DNA from: Paenibacillus sp. DMB20
GTDB taxonomy: Bacteria > Bacillota > Bacilli > Paenibacillales > Paenibacillaceae
DNA: 64,000 bases
Direction of reading: 5' to 3'
Assembly (NCBI RefSeq): GCF_000987955.1
Contig: NZ_LAZU01000017.1
Location: 1 to 64,000, forward strand
In this document: piece by piece, positions 62,178 to 64,000 of the stretch
Position numbering within the stretch: the first letter of the stretch is position 1
Layout: each line of letters opens with the position of its first letter
Notes under the pieces: generated by a model
Told to the model about the DNA's origin: nothing
Seen by the model: only the letters and a program-made list of their open reading frames with translations
The model's database searches: none
Translations under genes and position numbers: made by a program

Positions 62178-64000
62178 ATGAGTTATCAAATTCCAGAAAT
62201 CGACCTGAAAGCTTTGTTCCTTGGACATAAAGGGGAGAACGTGGATCTCTTCAAAGAAGTGCTGCTTAAAATGGTGGACGAGCACGTGGGCTGGCGCCAA
62301 AATTACCAAACGCAGGACATGCCAGTCATCACTCCTTTCGATAAAAGCAAGCAAAGCTTCCAAGATACATCGAACCACATGCGCAGCGTTTTCAATGAAC
62401 TATCCTGCAAGCTGCGTTCGCAATCGATGCCATGGCATACGGCAGGCCGCTTCTGGGGCCACATGAACTCCGAGACGTTGATGCCGGCCATTATCGCATA
62501 CTCTGCCGCCATGCTTTGGAACGGCAATAACGTGGCTTATGAATCTTCTCCGGGTACATCGCAAATGGAAGAGGAAGTTGGACATCAGTTGTGCAAAATG
62601 ATGAGCTACAAAGCCGGCGAAAGCTGGGGCCATATCTGTGCCGACGGTTCGATCGCGAACTTTGAAGGACTTTGGTACGCCCGCAACATGAAATCCCTGC
62701 CGCTTGCAATTAAAGAAGTTGCTCCCGAGTATGTTCAAGGAAAATCCGAATGGGAACTCCTTAACATGTCTACGGAAGAAGTGCTGGACATCATGGACAA
62801 GCTTCCGGAAAAATTGGATGAAATTAAAGCAAAATCCGCTCGCGGCGGCTATCATCTTACGAAATTGGGCAAATGGCTCATTCCGCAAACCAAACACTAT
62901 TCCTGGTTGAAGGCGGGGGACATCCTCGGTGTAGGTCTGGATGCCGTTGAAGCCGTTGACGTAGACAGCAATTACCACATGGATATCGAAAAGCTGGAAG
63001 CCAGAATCCGCGAGCTTGCTGCTCAGAATATCCCTGTACTCGGGGTAGTGGGTGTAGTCGGAAGTACGGAAGAAGGTCAAATCGACCATATCCACAAAAT
63101 CGTAGCGCTGCGCGAGAAATTGAAAAAAGAGGGCATTTACTTCTACATTCACGTCGATGCCGCTTACGGCGGTTATGCCCGTTCCATCTTCCTGGATGAA
63201 AACGATCAGTTCATTGATTATGGCAAAATTGACGAAGTGTTCGCAAGAAATCATGTGTTCACGGATATGAAGCTGAAGGACCAATGGCTTACCGAAGACG
63301 TATACCATGCCTTCAAAGCCATGAGCCAGGTGGAATCGATCACGATTGACCCGCACAAAATGGGCTACATCCCTTACGCTGCAGGCGCCATCGTCATCAG
63401 AGACATCAGAATGCGCGACGCGATCTCTTATTTTGCAACCTACGTATTCGAGAAAGGCGCGGACATTCCGGCACTGCTCGGCGCTTACATCATGGAAGGT
63501 TCCAAAGCAGGCGCTACCGCAGCTGCCGTGTGGACCGCTCACAAGGTATTGCCGCTGAACGTCACAGGTTACGGCAAGCTGATGGGAGCCAGCATCGAGG
63601 GCGCATTCCGTTTCTACAACTTCTTGAAGGACAAGAAGTTCAACGTGAACGGCAAAACCATTACGGCTTATCCATTGACCAAACCGGATTTCAACATGGT
63701 CGACTATGTCTTCAATGAAGAAGGAAACACGGATCTTGAGGTAATGAACAAGCTGAACCATGACTTCTTCGACTATTCTTCCTATGTGAAGGGCGATCTG
63801 TACGGCAACAAATTCTTTACGTCCCACACCGACTTCGCTATTCCGGACTATGGCAACAGCCCGCTGGAATACGTGCAAAGCCTTGGATTTACCAAAGCAG
63901 AATGGGATCGCGTCGAAAAAGTAACGATCTTGCGCGCTTGTGCCTTGTCCCCGTACGCACATGATCCAGAAGTTTTCGAGTATTATGCAGCCGAGCTTGA
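62178..64000 (+). CDS. tdcA: PLP-dependent L-tyrosine decarboxylase, copy 2 (cut by window end)
   Basis: The frame is open from the ATG at 62178 (GGAGG eight bases upstream) to the window end, 607 residues, so about 15 residues plus the stop are missing if it equals copy 1. All key blocks are present: [61 protein letters not shown] and [19 protein letters not shown] with the PLP Lys. There are 16 differences from copy 1 in the first 101 residues, fewer later. The frame was checked at both ends and is intact. Both copies should therefore be active. Confidence 0.92.
   Translation, partial: MSYQIPEIDLKALFLGHKGENVDLFKEVLLKMVDEHVGWRQNYQTQDMPVITPFDKSKQSFQDTSNHMRSVFNELSCKLRSQSMPWHTAGRFWGHMNSETLMPAIIAYSAAMLWNGNNVAYESSPGTSQMEEEVGHQLCKMMSYKAGESWGHICADGSIANFEGLWYARNMKSLPLAIKEVAPEYVQGKSEWELLNMSTEEVLDIMDKLPEKLDEIKAKSARGGYHLTKLGKWLIPQTKHYSWLKAGDILGVGLDAVEAVDVDSNYHMDIEKLEARIRELAAQNIPVLGVVGVVGSTEEGQIDHIHKIVALREKLKKEGIYFYIHVDAAYGGYARSIFLDENDQFIDYGKIDEVFARNHVFTDMKLKDQWLTEDVYHAFKAMSQVESITIDPHKMGYIPYAAGAIVIRDIRMRDAISYFATYVFEKGADIPALLGAYIMEGSKAGATAAAVWTAHKVLPLNVTGYGKLMGASIEGAFRFYNFLKDKKFNVNGKTITAYPLTKPDFNMVDYVFNEEGNTDLEVMNKLNHDFFDYSSYVKGDLYGNKFFTSHTDFAIPDYGNSPLEYVQSLGFTKAEWDRVEKVTILRACALSPYAHDPEVFEYYAAEL

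Noticed and set aside
62400..63962. 520-codon open frame on the minus strand
   Set aside because: It is antisense to tdcA2, whose plus-strand frame carries all tyrosine decarboxylase motifs; the minus frame has no RBS and no recognisable domain.

Overview
The window looks like a chromosomal segment of a Paenibacillus-type Gram-positive bacterium (Bacillales). This rests on AGGAGG-type ribosome binding sites, frequent GTG/TTG starts, lipobox lipoproteins, an S-layer-homology (SLH) surface protein, a purine riboswitch, a tyrosine T-box, and a caa3 oxidase with cytochrome c fused to subunit II. About sixty genes are supported. No tRNA, rRNA, CRISPR array or insertion sequence was seen.

Layout. 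1-1740: tail of an unknown gene, a VanY-type carboxypeptidase lipoprotein and a small hypothetical gene. 2396-7465: a complete fructoselysine (Amadori product) operon in the order frlC-frlA-frlB-frlD-frlR, with promoter/operator-like sites ahead of frlC and frlB. 7666-11229: zinc-ribbon protein, TrmB-like regulator, small protein, membrane metallophosphoesterase. 11263-15042 (minus): glpP and a UgpBAE-like ABC transporter, divergent from a 1704-aa SLH-anchored 5'-nucleotidase; the shared gap carries a PhoP-box-like repeat. 20785-22991: purine riboswitch, xpt, pbuX. 23070-28151 (minus): Tic20-like membrane protein, RoxA/MauG-like di-heme cytochrome, small protein, UgtP-like glycosyltransferase, serine hydrolase. 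28980-35677: methionine aminopeptidase (frameshifted) and the caa3 oxidase genes ctaC, ctaD (frameshifted), ctaE, ctaF, ctaG and a DUF420 gene. 35777-40302: a YtrA-type GntR-controlled ABC operon with a perfect operator. 40459-43988: ECF sigma/DUF4179 pair, VCBS-like protein, orphan aerobic formylglycine-generating enzyme. 44098-46759 (minus): four-gene polyprenyl-phosphate glycosylation cassette. 46869-52671: ribose operon rbsRKDACB (rbsA frameshifted).

52858-64000 is the most distinctive part: a tyrosine decarboxylation island. It holds tyrP1-tdcA1-nhaC, T-box-controlled tyrS, a degenerate rolling-circle Rep-like gene, then a second tyrP2-tdcA2 pair with its own promoter and a perfect palindromic operator; tdcA2 runs off the window. 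Tyrosine/tyramine exchange plus decarboxylation consumes protons, NhaC handles Na+/H+, and the T-box senses tyrosine charging, so the island probably serves acid resistance or proton-motive energy.

Three conserved genes (map, ctaD, rbsA) each lack one G or C in a GG/CC doublet. Assembly error is at least as likely as true gene loss. All functional statements are from reading the sequence; no database search was run.
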